DNA of 64,000 nucleotides from Xanthobacter autotrophicus (GCF_029991245.1 NZ_JAIVFO010000004.1:1-64000); one strand, 5' to 3'; positions 8,358 through 18,649 are shown, counted from the stretch's first letter. The notes: a model not told the origin generated them from the letters alone. Numbers and translations are program-made.

Positions 8358-8744
8358 ATGCGATACGAAACGAAAGACAGGGAAGCAGAGCCGAGGAACG
8401 ATAGAGAGGTGCGATGTTTTCTAAAGGACCTCGCGATTTCGTTCGACGACGCATGGAATAGTCTTCAGCGAAGAGAAGTAGAGTTGAAGAGCTGCCTCGG
8501 AGTCGATCGCGTCAGCGAACTTTGGAAGTTGAGGACCACTGAGCGCCGAGGAACGGAAGAGATCAACGAGCTATTGTCGGGCGCCACATATCGCGAACGC
8601 GATCTAGTGAATCTATGGAGCAGGCTGGAACGACTTGCGGCGATGCGGGCAAAAGCTGGACGAACCTCCCTCGTCATGTGCAGCGTTGATAGTGGGGAAG
8701 CTATCGCGCCGAGACTTCTCAGTGCAGAGGGGCCACGACCTTGA
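8358..8744 (+). CDS. Small unrecognised protein, paralogue of the preceding gene
   Basis: 128 residues, soluble and helical. It shares the YRER-x-LV-x-x-W-x-x-L-x-RL core with its neighbour at 7994-8296 and has a longer, unrelated C-terminal tail. It overlaps the mmoG start by 4 bases (TTGA), so it belongs to the operon. The pair looks like a tandem duplication followed by divergence. I do not recognise the family. Confidence 0.75.
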   Translation: MRYETKDREAEPRNDREVRCFLKDLAISFDDAWNSLQRREVELKSCLGVDRVSELWKLRTTERRGTEEINELLSGATYRERDLVNLWSRLERLAAMRAKAGRTSLVMCSVDSGEAIAPRLLSAEGPRP

Positions 8745-10399
8745 GCAGCATCGTATGTTATAACTCGGCAGCTTCGCGGGCGCTTTTGGGGGGGATGGGC
8801 GATCTTGCCAAAGCGGCAGCGAGTTCCCTCGGCCCGTGTGGGCGCACCGTTCTCATAGAGCACGTTGGTAAGCTGACCCCCAATGTTGTTAAGGATGGCT
8901 CGGCGATCTGCCGTGCAATCGAATATCGGGAGCCGGAAAAAGAGGTCGGGCGCAAATTGCTCGCGCTGCTTGGGAAGGAAATTGAACGCGATTTTGGCGA
9001 TGGAGTTAGCGGAACGCTTGTCGCGACGGCCGCGGTTCTTGAAGCCGTAGTTCGGGCTCTCGCAGCTTATGTTGAGCCTAAATCGATTGTCGAAGGATTG
9101 CGGCTAGGCGTTGAAGATGCACGTGCTGCGCTAGAAGATTTGCGGCGACCGGTGACCGTAGATCGTATCAGGAGGATTCTCCCGAACGCGGTCTTTAGCG
9201 AAGGGGCAATTGCAGTTCTCGTCAGCGACGCCTTCCGCGAGGTCGGTGCCGAAGGAGATGTTCGCGCAGAGATTGCCGATACCATCGAAGATAGTCTGGA
9301 GATTGTTCAGGGCGCCCGCTACGAAAAGGGGTATCTGTCGTCGGCTTTTGTTACCGACAAGAGGAGCATGCGCGTCGAGTTTGACGCTCCGCTGGTGTTG
9401 CTGACTGACCGGGTGCTGGACGACTTTGGGGCGATTGCACCAGCGTTAGCGGTGGCGGCCGAGAAGGAACGGCCTATTGTGGTGGTTGCGGGGGGATTTG
9501 ATGAAAACGTGCGGGCAGGTCTAATCATGAACAATGCCCGCGGGCGCGTTCGCTGTGCAGCGGTGCAGGCGCCTGCCTACGGCGAGACGCTGAGCGACTT
9601 CGTGGCCGATCTTGCAGTGTTGACGGGGGCTCGGGCGTTTCTTGAGGGACGAGGTGACTCGTTAGCCACGCTTGTCGCCGGCGATCTTGGTGGGTGCGAG
9701 CGAATCTTTATCGATGAAAGGTCCACTCTGATTCGAGGGGGTCAAGGGAGCGAAGAGGCTCTGCGTCAGCGCATCCACGAAGTACGCGCACAACTCGCTT
9801 TCCACGAACACAAGACCAAATCGTTCACCTCCAAGATGGGTTTGCAGGAAACAGCAGGAGATAGGATCAGGTTTCTTCAAGGAAAGTACGCGGAGATTTC
9901 CATCGGCGGGCGTAATGACCTTACAATTAAATACAGACTTGCGTTGGCAAACAAGGCAATCGGCGTGACACGCGTGTTGCTGCGAGGGGGAGCAGTTCCA
10001 GGAGGAGGTACAGGACTATCGGTAGCGGCCCGTAGACTTCGGGACCGGGCTCGAATATCGGTCGATCCGGGCGTCAAGAGCGGGTTATTGGCGCTTGCAG
10101 AAGGTTTGGCTAAACCGCAAAAAGTGATTCTGCGAAATGCTGGCGGCGAGACGGCGGGGGGCGAGTCGCTTGGACGCTGGTCCGGACTTCCTTGGGCTGG
10201 AATCGATGCGACAACGGGCAATGAAGTTGATCTATGGGCGGCTGGAATTGCCGATCCTTTTGAACTCGCGATCAAGGTCGTAGATTGCGCTGCAAGCCTC
10301 GCCGAGATGATTTGTCGGACAGGAGCGCTGCTCGTCAAGTCGCCGGTGGATATCGGGTTCTCGCCGGAAGAGGCGGCAGCCACCCGGGAGGTAATGTAG
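8741..10399 (+). CDS. mmoG: Divergent GroEL-like chaperonin
   Basis: A 552-residue chaperonin of the MmoG type, needed for sMMO expression or assembly in known methanotrophs. GroEL landmarks remain: LGPCGRTVLIE, VVKDGSAI, GYLSSAFVTD and PGGGTGLSVA. The ATPase site is unusual. By alignment to E. coli GroEL, Asp52 becomes Glu, the GDGTTTAT loop becomes GDGVSGTL (Asp87 kept), and Asp398 becomes Lys405 (LANKAIGVTR). The start is a TTG overlapping the previous stop, with AGAGGGG upstream. No co-chaperonin gene is adjacent. It may bind hydroxylase subunits without a normal ATP cycle. Confidence 0.9.
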   Translation: MSSIVCYNSAASRALLGGMGDLAKAAASSLGPCGRTVLIEHVGKLTPNVVKDGSAICRAIEYREPEKEVGRKLLALLGKEIERDFGDGVSGTLVATAAVLEAVVRALAAYVEPKSIVEGLRLGVEDARAALEDLRRPVTVDRIRRILPNAVFSEGAIAVLVSDAFREVGAEGDVRAEIADTIEDSLEIVQGARYEKGYLSSAFVTDKRSMRVEFDAPLVLLTDRVLDDFGAIAPALAVAAEKERPIVVVAGGFDENVRAGLIMNNARGRVRCAAVQAPAYGETLSDFVADLAVLTGARAFLEGRGDSLATLVAGDLGGCERIFIDERSTLIRGGQGSEEALRQRIHEVRAQLAFHEHKTKSFTSKMGLQETAGDRIRFLQGKYAEISIGGRNDLTIKYRLALANKAIGVTRVLLRGGAVPGGGTGLSVAARRLRDRARISVDPGVKSGLLALAEGLAKPQKVILRNAGGETAGGESLGRWSGLPWAGIDATTGNEVDLWAAGIADPFELAIKVVDCAASLAEMICRTGALLVKSPVDIGFSPEEAAATREVM

Positions 10400-10496
10400 G
10401 GCTAAGCTCGCCCCGGCGGCCCTTTAGGGTTGCAGCCAGCGCGGTCCTTTATGTTGGGGCAATTTCGCCAAAGTGAAAGAGATTGAGGGAGAAACC

Positions 10497-12014
<1,518 letters not shown>

Positions 12015-12087
12015 GCGTTCTCTCACCTTAACAAAGAGAGCACGTGTCCGCTTAGTTAGCGACGCAAGCTAAGCGGGCCGGGGTCAT

Positions 12088-12121
12088 GGATAAAGGCGCG
12101 GCCTTGGGGGCGCCTTTATCC
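12088..12121 (+). terminator. Strong hairpin after the aldehyde dehydrogenase
   Basis: Perfect 12-bp arms GGATAAAGGCGC and GCGCCTTTATCC around a 10-nt loop, 74 bp after the stop. No T-run follows, so intrinsic termination is uncertain; it could be an RNA-stabilising or attenuating stem ahead of the DUF779 gene. Confidence 0.5.
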
Positions 12122-12191
12122 TGCCCGGTGGGGCGAGACCCCGATCGTTCTGCCGGGCTCTGTTCAGTAAGCTGTCACCGGAGAATCAGAT

Positions 12192-12572
12192 ATGACCGAC
12201 AAGATCGATCTAGAGCTGGTGACGGCCACCGATACTGCCCGCGCGCTGATCCGCGAGCTTAAGGTGCAGCACGGCCCTTTGATGTTTCATCAGTCAGGTG
12301 GCTGCTGCGACGGCTCTTCGCCCATGTGCTACCCGCGCGGCGATTTCATCGTCGGTGATCGGGATGTGCTCTTGGGCGAGATTGATGGTACGCCTGTCTA
12401 TATTGGGGGCGACCAATTTGAGAGTTGGCGTCACACGCAGCTCATCATCGACGTCGTCCCAGGTCGAGGCGGCATGTTTTCACTCGATAACGGTACAGAG
12501 AGACGTTTTCTGGCCCGTTCGCGAACCTTTTCCGGAGACGAGATGTGTAGGGTCGATCGCGTCTCGAGATGA
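12192..12572 (+). CDS. DUF779 protein (aldehyde-dehydrogenase partner)
   Basis: 126 residues, DUF779 family, regularly found next to acetaldehyde-type ALDH genes as here. Conserved features: HQSGGCCDGSSPMCYP, rich in Cys and likely metal- or thiol-active, and GDQFESWRHTQLIIDV. A GGAG lies just before the ATG. The molecular function is not established. Its presence supports the acetaldehyde-type reading of the upstream gene. Confidence 0.9.
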   Translation: MTDKIDLELVTATDTARALIRELKVQHGPLMFHQSGGCCDGSSPMCYPRGDFIVGDRDVLLGEIDGTPVYIGGDQFESWRHTQLIIDVVPGRGGMFSLDNGTERRFLARSRTFSGDEMCRVDRVSR

Positions 12573-12645
12573 GGTGGATTCATTTACCTTCGTCGCCGAT
12601 CCTGAAGCAACACATCAAAGCACCACCTGAACCGCCCCGAGTTTT

Positions 12646-12903
12646 CTAGACGCCTTCGGCTTTGGCTTTGTGCTGCCGTTCGAACTCGATTGGCGACAGC
12701 ATCCCGTTCCGTGCGTGCTTCCGGGTGGGGTTGTAGAAGCCCTCGATGTAGCCGAATAGTTTCCGTCGTGCCTCGGCCCTTGAGGCATAAAGGCGATGAC
12801 GGACCCGCTCGGTTTTCGGGGTGTGGAGGATGCTCTCGGTGGGCGCATTGTTCAAGCAATCTCCCTTGTAGGTCCTGGATGGCGAGATGTCCGCGGCGGT
12901 CAT
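12646..12903 (-). pseudogene. IS3-family transposase (OrfB) C-terminal remnant
   Basis: About 85 residues from the end of an IS3 integrase-type transposase: KGDCLNNAPTES (with the last acidic residue of the DDE triad), LKTERV-like HTPKTERVRHR, and EARRKLFGYIEGFYN. The catalytic N-terminal part is gone. It marks the right side of the monooxygenase/ALDH block. Confidence 0.85.
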
Positions 12904-13179
12904 CGACGAACTCTACCTAAGTCTGAAGGAAAACCGTCGTCGCAAAGCGCTTGCTTGACAATTGTGGCTCTTCTATAAATAGTTATATTGGCTATTGAAG
13001 CGATAGGAGACTTTCGACCGCGATGGAAGGCAGGGGATGAGCTGTCGATTTGGAGACGGTTTCGGAGCGTCATCTCCATTTTGGGGCAAAGCCGAAACTC
13101 AGCGAAATTATAGCAAGTCTAAATGTTCTTCAATGTCAAGCCAAACAACAAATGACTATGGAAACAGCGAGGGCATCCA

Positions 13180-13887
13180 ATGATAAAAGTCAGCCTCCCT
13201 GATTGCAGGTGGCAGAAATGTCTCGAACATGCAATGTACTTGACTTCCGTGGCCGGGCTTCTCGCCCTTCTCTCCGACGGGGCAGGCGCAGCGGACTTCC
13301 CGTCTGCGGTCAAGACGCCGGCGACAGACACCTGGAATCCCTGGCTTCTTCGTGTGCGGGCCATCTATGTGTTGCCGGAAGACGGCGGCTTGGTTAATGG
13401 TGTACCCTTTTCGGATCTCTCCTATTCTGATATGGTGGTCCCGGAATTAGATATTTCTTATTTCATTGATAAAAATTTCGCTGTTGAAACCATCGTCGGA
13501 ACGACCGCACATACGATCTATGGTCAAGGCTCTCTTGCCGGCTTGGATGTGGGCGAGGTGTGGATCCTACCGTTTACAGTGACCATCCAGTATCATTTCG
13601 ATGGATTTGGCAAATTTAAGCCATACGTTGGCGCTGGACCAAACTACACAGTATTTTACAATCAAAGCGAGCACAATGTCGCCGGTCTCGACGTGAAAAA
13701 CGCATGGGGTTTTGCGTTACAGGCGGGATTTGACCTTATGATTGATCAACACTGGGGAATTAATGTTGACGTAAAAAAAGTTTTTGTAAAGCCAAACTTT
13801 GATGTCGTGGTTGGGGGCAGCCACTTGACCGGCACCGCGGACCTCAACCCCTGGCTAATAGGCACGGGCGTTAGCTACCGCTTTTAG
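13180..13887 (+). CDS. OmpW/AlkL-like outer-membrane protein
   Basis: A 235-residue beta-barrel protein with an N-terminal signal region (hydrophobic residues about 20-36, cleavage near GAGAA). Features of the OmpW family: WNPWLLRVRAIYVLPEDGG, ELDISYFIDKNFAVETIVGTTAH, FKPYVGAGPNYT and a C-terminal aromatic YRF. OmpW/AlkL proteins pass small hydrophobic molecules, including alkanes, through the outer membrane. It is AT-richer than its neighbours. Start is the ATG with GAGGG upstream. A link to the monooxygenase is inference from proximity and family. Confidence 0.85.
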   Translation: MIKVSLPDCRWQKCLEHAMYLTSVAGLLALLSDGAGAADFPSAVKTPATDTWNPWLLRVRAIYVLPEDGGLVNGVPFSDLSYSDMVVPELDISYFIDKNFAVETIVGTTAHTIYGQGSLAGLDVGEVWILPFTVTIQYHFDGFGKFKPYVGAGPNYTVFYNQSEHNVAGLDVKNAWGFALQAGFDLMIDQHWGINVDVKKVFVKPNFDVVVGGSHLTGTADLNPWLIGTGVSYRF

Positions 13888-14025
13888 CTGGCAGGCGAAG
13901 AGTCTGTAGCAGCGGCCTCTCTCCGGGTTCGATTCCGTGGATGCCGCTCCGTCCGGCATCCACCAGCGCGACATGCGGGTTTCGGCCGCGCCCTCAGAAG
14001 CTCCCGACCAGCGAGTCCAGCACGA

Positions 14026-14754
14026 TCACCACCACGAGGGCGAGGAGCCATAGCTCGTGTCGCGCCCCACCCGCTCGCCCCGGATCTCCAGGACCCCCAT
14101 CTGGTTGATGGAGCCAGCGAACGCTGGCGCGCCTTCAGCCTTTTCCGCCGGCATGGATTCGCCGGTGATGCGTGACTGGTCCACATAGGAATGGCGGCTG
14201 GCCACCGCCCCGTCCACGGGCACCTTCTCCCCGGGGCTCACCAGCACCAGGTCGCCCGCCACCACCTGTTCCAGCGGCAAGGTAAGGATCTGGTCGTCGC
14301 GCCTTACCTTGGCCGTCTTGGGCACGAAGTCCACCAGGTCGCGGATGGCGCTGCGCCCACGCGCCACCGTGAGGTGCTCCAGTTCCTCCGCCACCAGAAC
14401 GAACGCCGTAACCACCAGAGCTGTGAAGATCTCGGCGATGGCGGCGGCGGCGAGGATGGCGATGCTCATGGACAGTTCCATGGTCATCCGGCGAGCCAGC
14501 AGATTCCGGATGGCCTCGCTCAAGATCGGCCAGGCGGCATAAGCCAGGGCGACAAGACCAACGATGCTGACGGAGGCAACGGGTTCGTACACCTTGAACC
14601 AAACGGCGGCTGCACCGAGCACGGCGACAACGATCCGCACTATCGCCAAGCGGTCAAACGGCTGATGCGTGCATACGGGGTCGCTGCATCCATTCGACGG
14701 CACAGTGGCCGCCAGTGCCCGTTCGAGATTCGCCGTAATTTCCCGGGCGTCCAT
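14026..14754 (-). pseudogene. Heavy-metal P-type ATPase, truncated
   Basis: N-terminal third of a P1B-type ATPase: membrane helices (residues about 35-120), then the actuator domain with SPGEKVPVDG and SRITGESMPAEK. It breaks off after RGERVGRDTSYG. The phosphorylation motif DKTGT and ATP-binding domain are missing, so it cannot pump ions. In a shifted frame the end reads WLLALVVVIVLDSLVGSF then stop, a stray membrane segment, which suggests an internal deletion fused two coding ends. Confidence 0.8.
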
Positions 14755-14787
14755 CTTCCATTCCAGACTTGGTCAGTCGCGTCATAT

Positions 14788-14804
14788 TTTAGAAAATTTC
14801 TAAA
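14788..14804. promoter_or_regulatory. 17-bp perfect palindrome upstream of the P-type ATPase
   Basis: TTTAGAAA-A-TTTCTAAA, 34 bp upstream of the ATPase start in an AT-rich promoter-like stretch. The form suits a dimeric metal-responsive repressor, but no such repressor gene is visible here. Confidence 0.5.
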
Positions 14805-14879
14805 CTAGATGGGGCGTCAAGCGCAATGGGCAAATGGTCGCCTCTGAGTCAGATTGAAGGGCGTCGGACGCATGAGGCC

Positions 14880-16256
14880 TCACGCCCGCATCACTGGACC
14901 GCTTTCCCGAAAGACAAGACGGATGCGCGCGCCGGCCCCGTGGGCATTCTCGATCCGCACCACGCCGCCGTGCAGCGTCATGATGGTGAAGACGATGGCG
15001 AGCCCCAGCCCGGCGCCTTCGGGCTGGCTCCGGTCAAGGCGGCGAAAGCGCTGCAGAACCTCGGTCCTGCGGTCTTCCGGTATGCCCGGCCCGTGATCGC
15101 GCACATCGAGCTGCGGGCCGGGGCCGACGGTGACCTCCACCCGGGTGCCCGCAGGGGTATGGGTCAGGGCGTTTTCCACCAGATTGCGTAGCGCTCGGCC
15201 GATGGCTTCGCCATGCCCGTGCACCGCCACAGCGCCCTGATCCATAAACGAGATGGAGTGCCCGCGCGCGAACGCCAGCGGGGTGAGTTCTGTCACCACC
15301 TCTCGGGCGATGGCGGCGAGATCGGCGCGCCGGTCCGGGTCAAGCTCCAGCGCGGTGGCGTGGGACATGTCGAGCATCTGGTTCACCAGCCGCTTCATGC
15401 GCTGGGCATCCACCTCCAGCTTGGCTTTCTCCGGGCTGTCCGGCAGCTTGCCGATGGAGAGCATCATCACGGCGAGCGGCGTACGCAGCTCATGGGCGGC
15501 GTCGCCGGCGAAATCCTTCAGTGCGCGTACCGAGCGCTCGATGCGCTCCAGCATGGCATTCACCGCGCTCACCAGCGCCGCAACCTCCCGGGAGGAGGCC
15601 TCCGCCTCTATGCGGGTCTCAACCTGGGCGGGGTCGATGGCGTTGATCGCGGTGATGGTCCTTTGCAGGGGACGCAAGGTCGATCGCACCACGGAGAAGT
15701 TGAACAACAAGAACATCAAAGACAGCAGCAGCAGCGGAAAGATCACGTGAAAGCGGATCTCATTGAAAATCACCGGCACGAACGGCTGGAAGCCGTGGCC
15801 GAAGATGGCCACCGTGATCCAGAACGGATGCTGCTCCACTGCGACCCGGCGGGTGCCGCTCAGCAGGAAGCGCTGGCCCCAGCTTTCCCGCTGGGTACGG
15901 ATCACCAGGAACGAGGCGGGCGGCTCGTCAGCGATCTTCAGGTCGCCGTCATTAAAGCGGGCGATGACGCCGCCCCCGAGCTCATGGATCAGGAAGGCGC
16001 GGCGCGTTCCCGCCGCGATCGGCTGGCGCAGCGCTTCAGGCACCGCGCCATCGACCAGCATTTGAGGAATGTCGCCGGCGATGCGATCCGCCTCGGCGGT
16101 CACCAGCAGTTGGTCAAGCTCGTTGGGGTTGCGGACATACATCCACACCACGGCCGCCAGCTCCACCACCAGGAACACGAGCCCCACCAAGGCAAGTCGG
16201 ACCGAAAGGCGGAAGAAAAGCGTGCGGGGCGTGCCGGAAGCCGGGCCATGCGTCAT
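14880..16256 (-). CDS. Sensor histidine kinase
   Basis: 458-residue membrane kinase. Two transmembrane segments (residues about 15-38 and 165-190) flank a periplasmic sensor domain. Then comes a HAMP region, the H-box FAGDAAHELRTPLAVMM with phospho-accepting His, and the ATPase domain (LVENALTHTP, RDHGPGIPED, GAGLGLAIV). It overlaps the response-regulator stop by 4 bases, so the two are translationally coupled. The linked PepSY and cytochrome b561 genes suggest it senses periplasmic redox state or metal; that is inference. Confidence 0.9.
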   Translation of the reverse strand: MTHGPASGTPRTLFFRLSVRLALVGLVFLVVELAAVVWMYVRNPNELDQLLVTAEADRIAGDIPQMLVDGAVPEALRQPIAAGTRRAFLIHELGGGVIARFNDGDLKIADEPPASFLVIRTQRESWGQRFLLSGTRRVAVEQHPFWITVAIFGHGFQPFVPVIFNEIRFHVIFPLLLLSLMFLLFNFSVVRSTLRPLQRTITAINAIDPAQVETRIEAEASSREVAALVSAVNAMLERIERSVRALKDFAGDAAHELRTPLAVMMLSIGKLPDSPEKAKLEVDAQRMKRLVNQMLDMSHATALELDPDRRADLAAIAREVVTELTPLAFARGHSISFMDQGAVAVHGHGEAIGRALRNLVENALTHTPAGTRVEVTVGPGPQLDVRDHGPGIPEDRRTEVLQRFRRLDRSQPEGAGLGLAIVFTIMTLHGGVVRIENAHGAGARIRLVFRESGPVMRA

Positions 16257-16960
16257 CGCGGGGCGCCCCGTTCCACCTGTCCTGTCTGCGCCGCCGATGC
16301 GAGCATGTAGCCGATGCCGTGGGCCGTATGCAGGACCACCCGCGCTTTCTCGGCGGCCAGGCGTCGCCGCAGGCGGGAAACCACCGCCTCCAAAGCATTG
16401 GGCGAGACCTCGCTGGAAAGGGCGTACATGGTGTCCTCAAGGCTGGCCTTGCTGACCACATGGCCGGCGCGGCGCATAAGGCGTTCCAGCAGGTCGCACT
16501 CGCGCGGCGGCACATGGATCACCCAGCCGGAAATCCGCACCTCCCGCGCGATGGTATCGAACTCGAGGTTCTCGACGTTCAAGGTCGTGCCGAGGCAACC
16601 GCCGGGGCGGCGCAGCAGGGCACGGCAGCGGGCCGCCAGCTCGGGCATGTCGAACGGCTTCACCAGATAGTCGTCAGCGCCCGAATCCAGACCTCCCACC
16701 CGGTCGCCAAGGCCGTTGCGGGCGGTGATCACCAGGATGGGCGTCGTGTTGCCCGCGCGCCGCACGGCGCGGACGAAATCGATCCCGTCCCCGTCCGGCA
16801 TGCCGAGATCGATGAGGAAAAGGTCGTATCGGTCGAGTGCCACGCTCTCGCGCGCGGCACTCAAGCTGCCGAAGCGGTCGAGCACGAAGCCCTCCGCTTC
16901 CAGACCTTCCGCGATCAGGTTCGCGAAGCGGGGATTATCCTCGGCGAGCAGGACCCGCAT
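16253..16960 (-). CDS. OmpR-family response regulator
   Basis: 235 residues. Receiver domain with LLAEDNP, phospho-acceptor Asp in LFLIDLGMPDGDG and Lys in DYLVKPFD; C-terminal winged helix ending with VVLHTAHGIGYML. Partner of the kinase that follows. Its start lies 26 bases inside the cytochrome b561 gene upstream, which indicates one operon. Confidence 0.92.
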   Translation of the reverse strand: MRVLLAEDNPRFANLIAEGLEAEGFVLDRFGSLSAARESVALDRYDLFLIDLGMPDGDGIDFVRAVRRAGNTTPILVITARNGLGDRVGGLDSGADDYLVKPFDMPELAARCRALLRRPGGCLGTTLNVENLEFDTIAREVRISGWVIHVPPRECDLLERLMRRAGHVVSKASLEDTMYALSSEVSPNALEAVVSRLRRRLAAEKARVVLHTAHGIGYMLASAAQTGQVERGAPR

Positions 16961-17558
16961 GGTCGATGTCCGTTCCAGACGCGTGGCGTTTGCGCCCCGT
17001 AATCATGGCGAGAGGCAGGTTTTCCCGGTGGACCACGCTCTCGGCGATCGCCGAGAGCACGTGCACTGCCGCCATGGCGAGAATAAGATTGGCCGTGATC
17101 TCGTGCGCCTCCTGCACCCATTCCACGCCCCAGAAGATGTCGAGAGTCTGCATCCACCCGGTGAGGCAGGCGAGCGTGATGAGGCCCATGAGCGCCAGCG
17201 CCATGGCCCCGCCTGCCGGATTATGCCCCACATACCGCCGGTTGCGACGGGCGACGACGGCGCGCAGGTGGGACAGGACCGCCCATGGCGAGGTAACGAA
17301 ATTGGAGAAGCGGGCGTGACGGCTGCCAATGACGCCCCACACGATCCGCACGGCCAGCGCCGCGGCGATGACATAGCCGACATAGCGATGGGCGCTCTTG
17401 CCGCCCTCCAGCGCAAAGCTGTTCAAAATGATGCCCAGCACCACCGTCCAGTGGAAGAGCCGCACCAGCGGATCCCACACCGGCACAGTGTCCGGGCCCG
17501 CACCCGCGGGTCCAGCGACGGTGCGAGAGGTGGTGGGCGCTTGATATGGGGAGGACAT
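16935..17558 (-). CDS. Cytochrome b561-type membrane protein
   Basis: 207 residues with four predicted membrane helices and haem-ligand histidines in WDPLVRLFHWTVV, SAHRYVG, VQEAHEI and AAVHVLSAI. Family members carry electrons across or within the inner membrane, often for periplasmic oxidoreductases or Ni/Fe hydrogenases. It follows the PepSY gene by 3 bp and overlaps the response regulator, so the operon is PepSY - cytochrome b561 - regulator - kinase. Confidence 0.88.
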   Translation of the reverse strand: MSSPYQAPTTSRTVAGPAGAGPDTVPVWDPLVRLFHWTVVLGIILNSFALEGGKSAHRYVGYVIAAALAVRIVWGVIGSRHARFSNFVTSPWAVLSHLRAVVARRNRRYVGHNPAGGAMALALMGLITLACLTGWMQTLDIFWGVEWVQEAHEITANLILAMAAVHVLSAIAESVVHRENLPLAMITGRKRHASGTDIDHAGPARRG

Positions 17559-17561
17559 GGC

Positions 17562-17840
17562 TCAGTCCACGTTGTTCTCGACGATCTCGCTGGTCACTGG
17601 ATTGAAATATACCTCTGCTTTCTTGCCGTCCTTGTTGTAGCCATAGATCTCGTAACATCCAGACGTTGTCTTTTTGAACACCTTGATATTCTTGAAACCC
17701 ATCTCGGCAATCTTCTGCTTCATGACCTCCTCGCTCAGCCACTTTTCTTGCGGCTCCCTGGTGCAGGTGGGACTGGCCAGGGCGGCGGAGGAGAGAAGGC
17801 ACAGACCGGCGGCGGTGGTCAGAAGTACATTGTGATACAT
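17562..17840 (-). CDS. Exported PepSY-domain protein
   Basis: 92 residues with a signal peptide (LLTTAAGLCLLSSAALA) and a PepSY domain: EEVMKQKIAEMGFKNIKVFK, GCYEIYGYNKDGKKAEVYFNP. Two cysteines (PTCTREPQ and SGCYEIYG) could form a disulphide. GAGGTGAAG before the ATG at 17840 fixes the start; the frame continues 37 codons upstream. First gene of the redox-sensing operon. A protein of the same type is encoded at 31299-31583 next to a second two-component system. Confidence 0.85.
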   Translation of the reverse strand: MYHNVLLTTAAGLCLLSSAALASPTCTREPQEKWLSEEVMKQKIAEMGFKNIKVFKKTTSGCYEIYGYNKDGKKAEVYFNPVTSEIVENNVD

Positions 17841-18073
17841 CGGCTTCACCTCATGCTCTGGGAGACGGGACGGGGCCGGCCTCGCTCGGTGCCTTCTGTT
17901 AAAGAGTGGTGCTGACAAAAGCCTGACGAGAAGCAATGGCGCGCCGAACACGACAACACCCAGGATGAATGCGTTCGAATACTTATCGTCGTCAGGACTT
18001 GGTCAGGTCGCGCGCCTATTGAGGAGGTCGCCGCTCCGCTGGGCGACACCTTGATTTCCTGGGAGACCGATCC

Positions 18074-18550
18074 ATGACAATCATTCGCAACCTTTTCGTC
18101 GCCGGTGCGCTCGTCGGCGCCTCGCTCGCCGCCGCCCCTGGCTTTTCGGCCGAGACGCTGAACCCGCAGACCCAGAAGAATCTGGAGGCGGCCATGCACG
18201 GTGAAGCCTTCGCGAACCTGAAGTACCAGGCCTATGCCGAGCAGGCGCGCAAGAGCGGCCATCCCGAGATCGCCAAGCTGTTCGACGAGAGCGCCAATGT
18301 GGAGGCCAACGAGCATTTTGCCCGCGAGGCCGATGCCCTTGGCCTCGTCAAGACCGACGAGGCAAACCTGCTCGACGCCTCGGCGGGTGAGCGCTACGAG
18401 AACACCGAGATGTACGTGAATTTCGCCAAGCAAGCGGATGCGGTGGGGGACAAAAAGGTCGCGGAACTGTTCCGGCAGATCGCGGCGGATGAAGGCGACC
18501 ACTACGCGGCCTACAAAGCCGCGGCCGAGAAGCTGCGCGCTGGAAAGTGA
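18074..18550 (+). CDS. Exported rubrerythrin-like ferritin-family protein
   Basis: 158 residues with a signal peptide (LFVAGALVGASLAAAPGFSA). The four-helix bundle carries EAFANLKYQAYAEQA, ESANVEANEHFAREA, ENTEMYVNFAKQA and ADEGDHYAAYKAA, giving the ExxH-type diiron ligands of rubrerythrins; the rubredoxin domain is absent. Such proteins reduce peroxide. An exported form is unusual because classic rubrerythrins are cytoplasmic. It is divergent from the PepSY operon, about 230 bp apart. Confidence 0.88.
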   Translation: MTIIRNLFVAGALVGASLAAAPGFSAETLNPQTQKNLEAAMHGEAFANLKYQAYAEQARKSGHPEIAKLFDESANVEANEHFAREADALGLVKTDEANLLDASAGERYENTEMYVNFAKQADAVGDKKVAELFRQIAADEGDHYAAYKAAAEKLRAGK

Positions 18551-18557
18551 ACCAATT

Positions 18558-18586
18558 GAGCGGCGTCATATATCATGGCGCCGCTC
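18558..18586 (+). terminator. Hairpin after the rubrerythrin gene
   Basis: GAGCGGCG and CGCCGCTC, perfect 8-bp arms with a 13-nt loop, 7 bases after the stop and followed by AT-rich sequence. Probable terminator, without a clean T-run. Confidence 0.55.
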
Positions 18587-18649
18587 GTATAAATTATCAT
18601 CAATATATAATGACATATTGAGACGGATCATTTATTTGAAGGATAGATT

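Noticed and set aside
12955-12989. TTGACA followed by TATAAA/TATATT as a promoter for the OmpW gene
   Set aside because: The spacings (13 or 23 bases) do not fit a sigma-70 promoter, and the site is about 200 bp from the gene.
15213-16310. Long plus-strand frame opposite the histidine kinase
   Set aside because: His/Gln/Arg-rich translation without motifs; the minus strand encodes a clear kinase.
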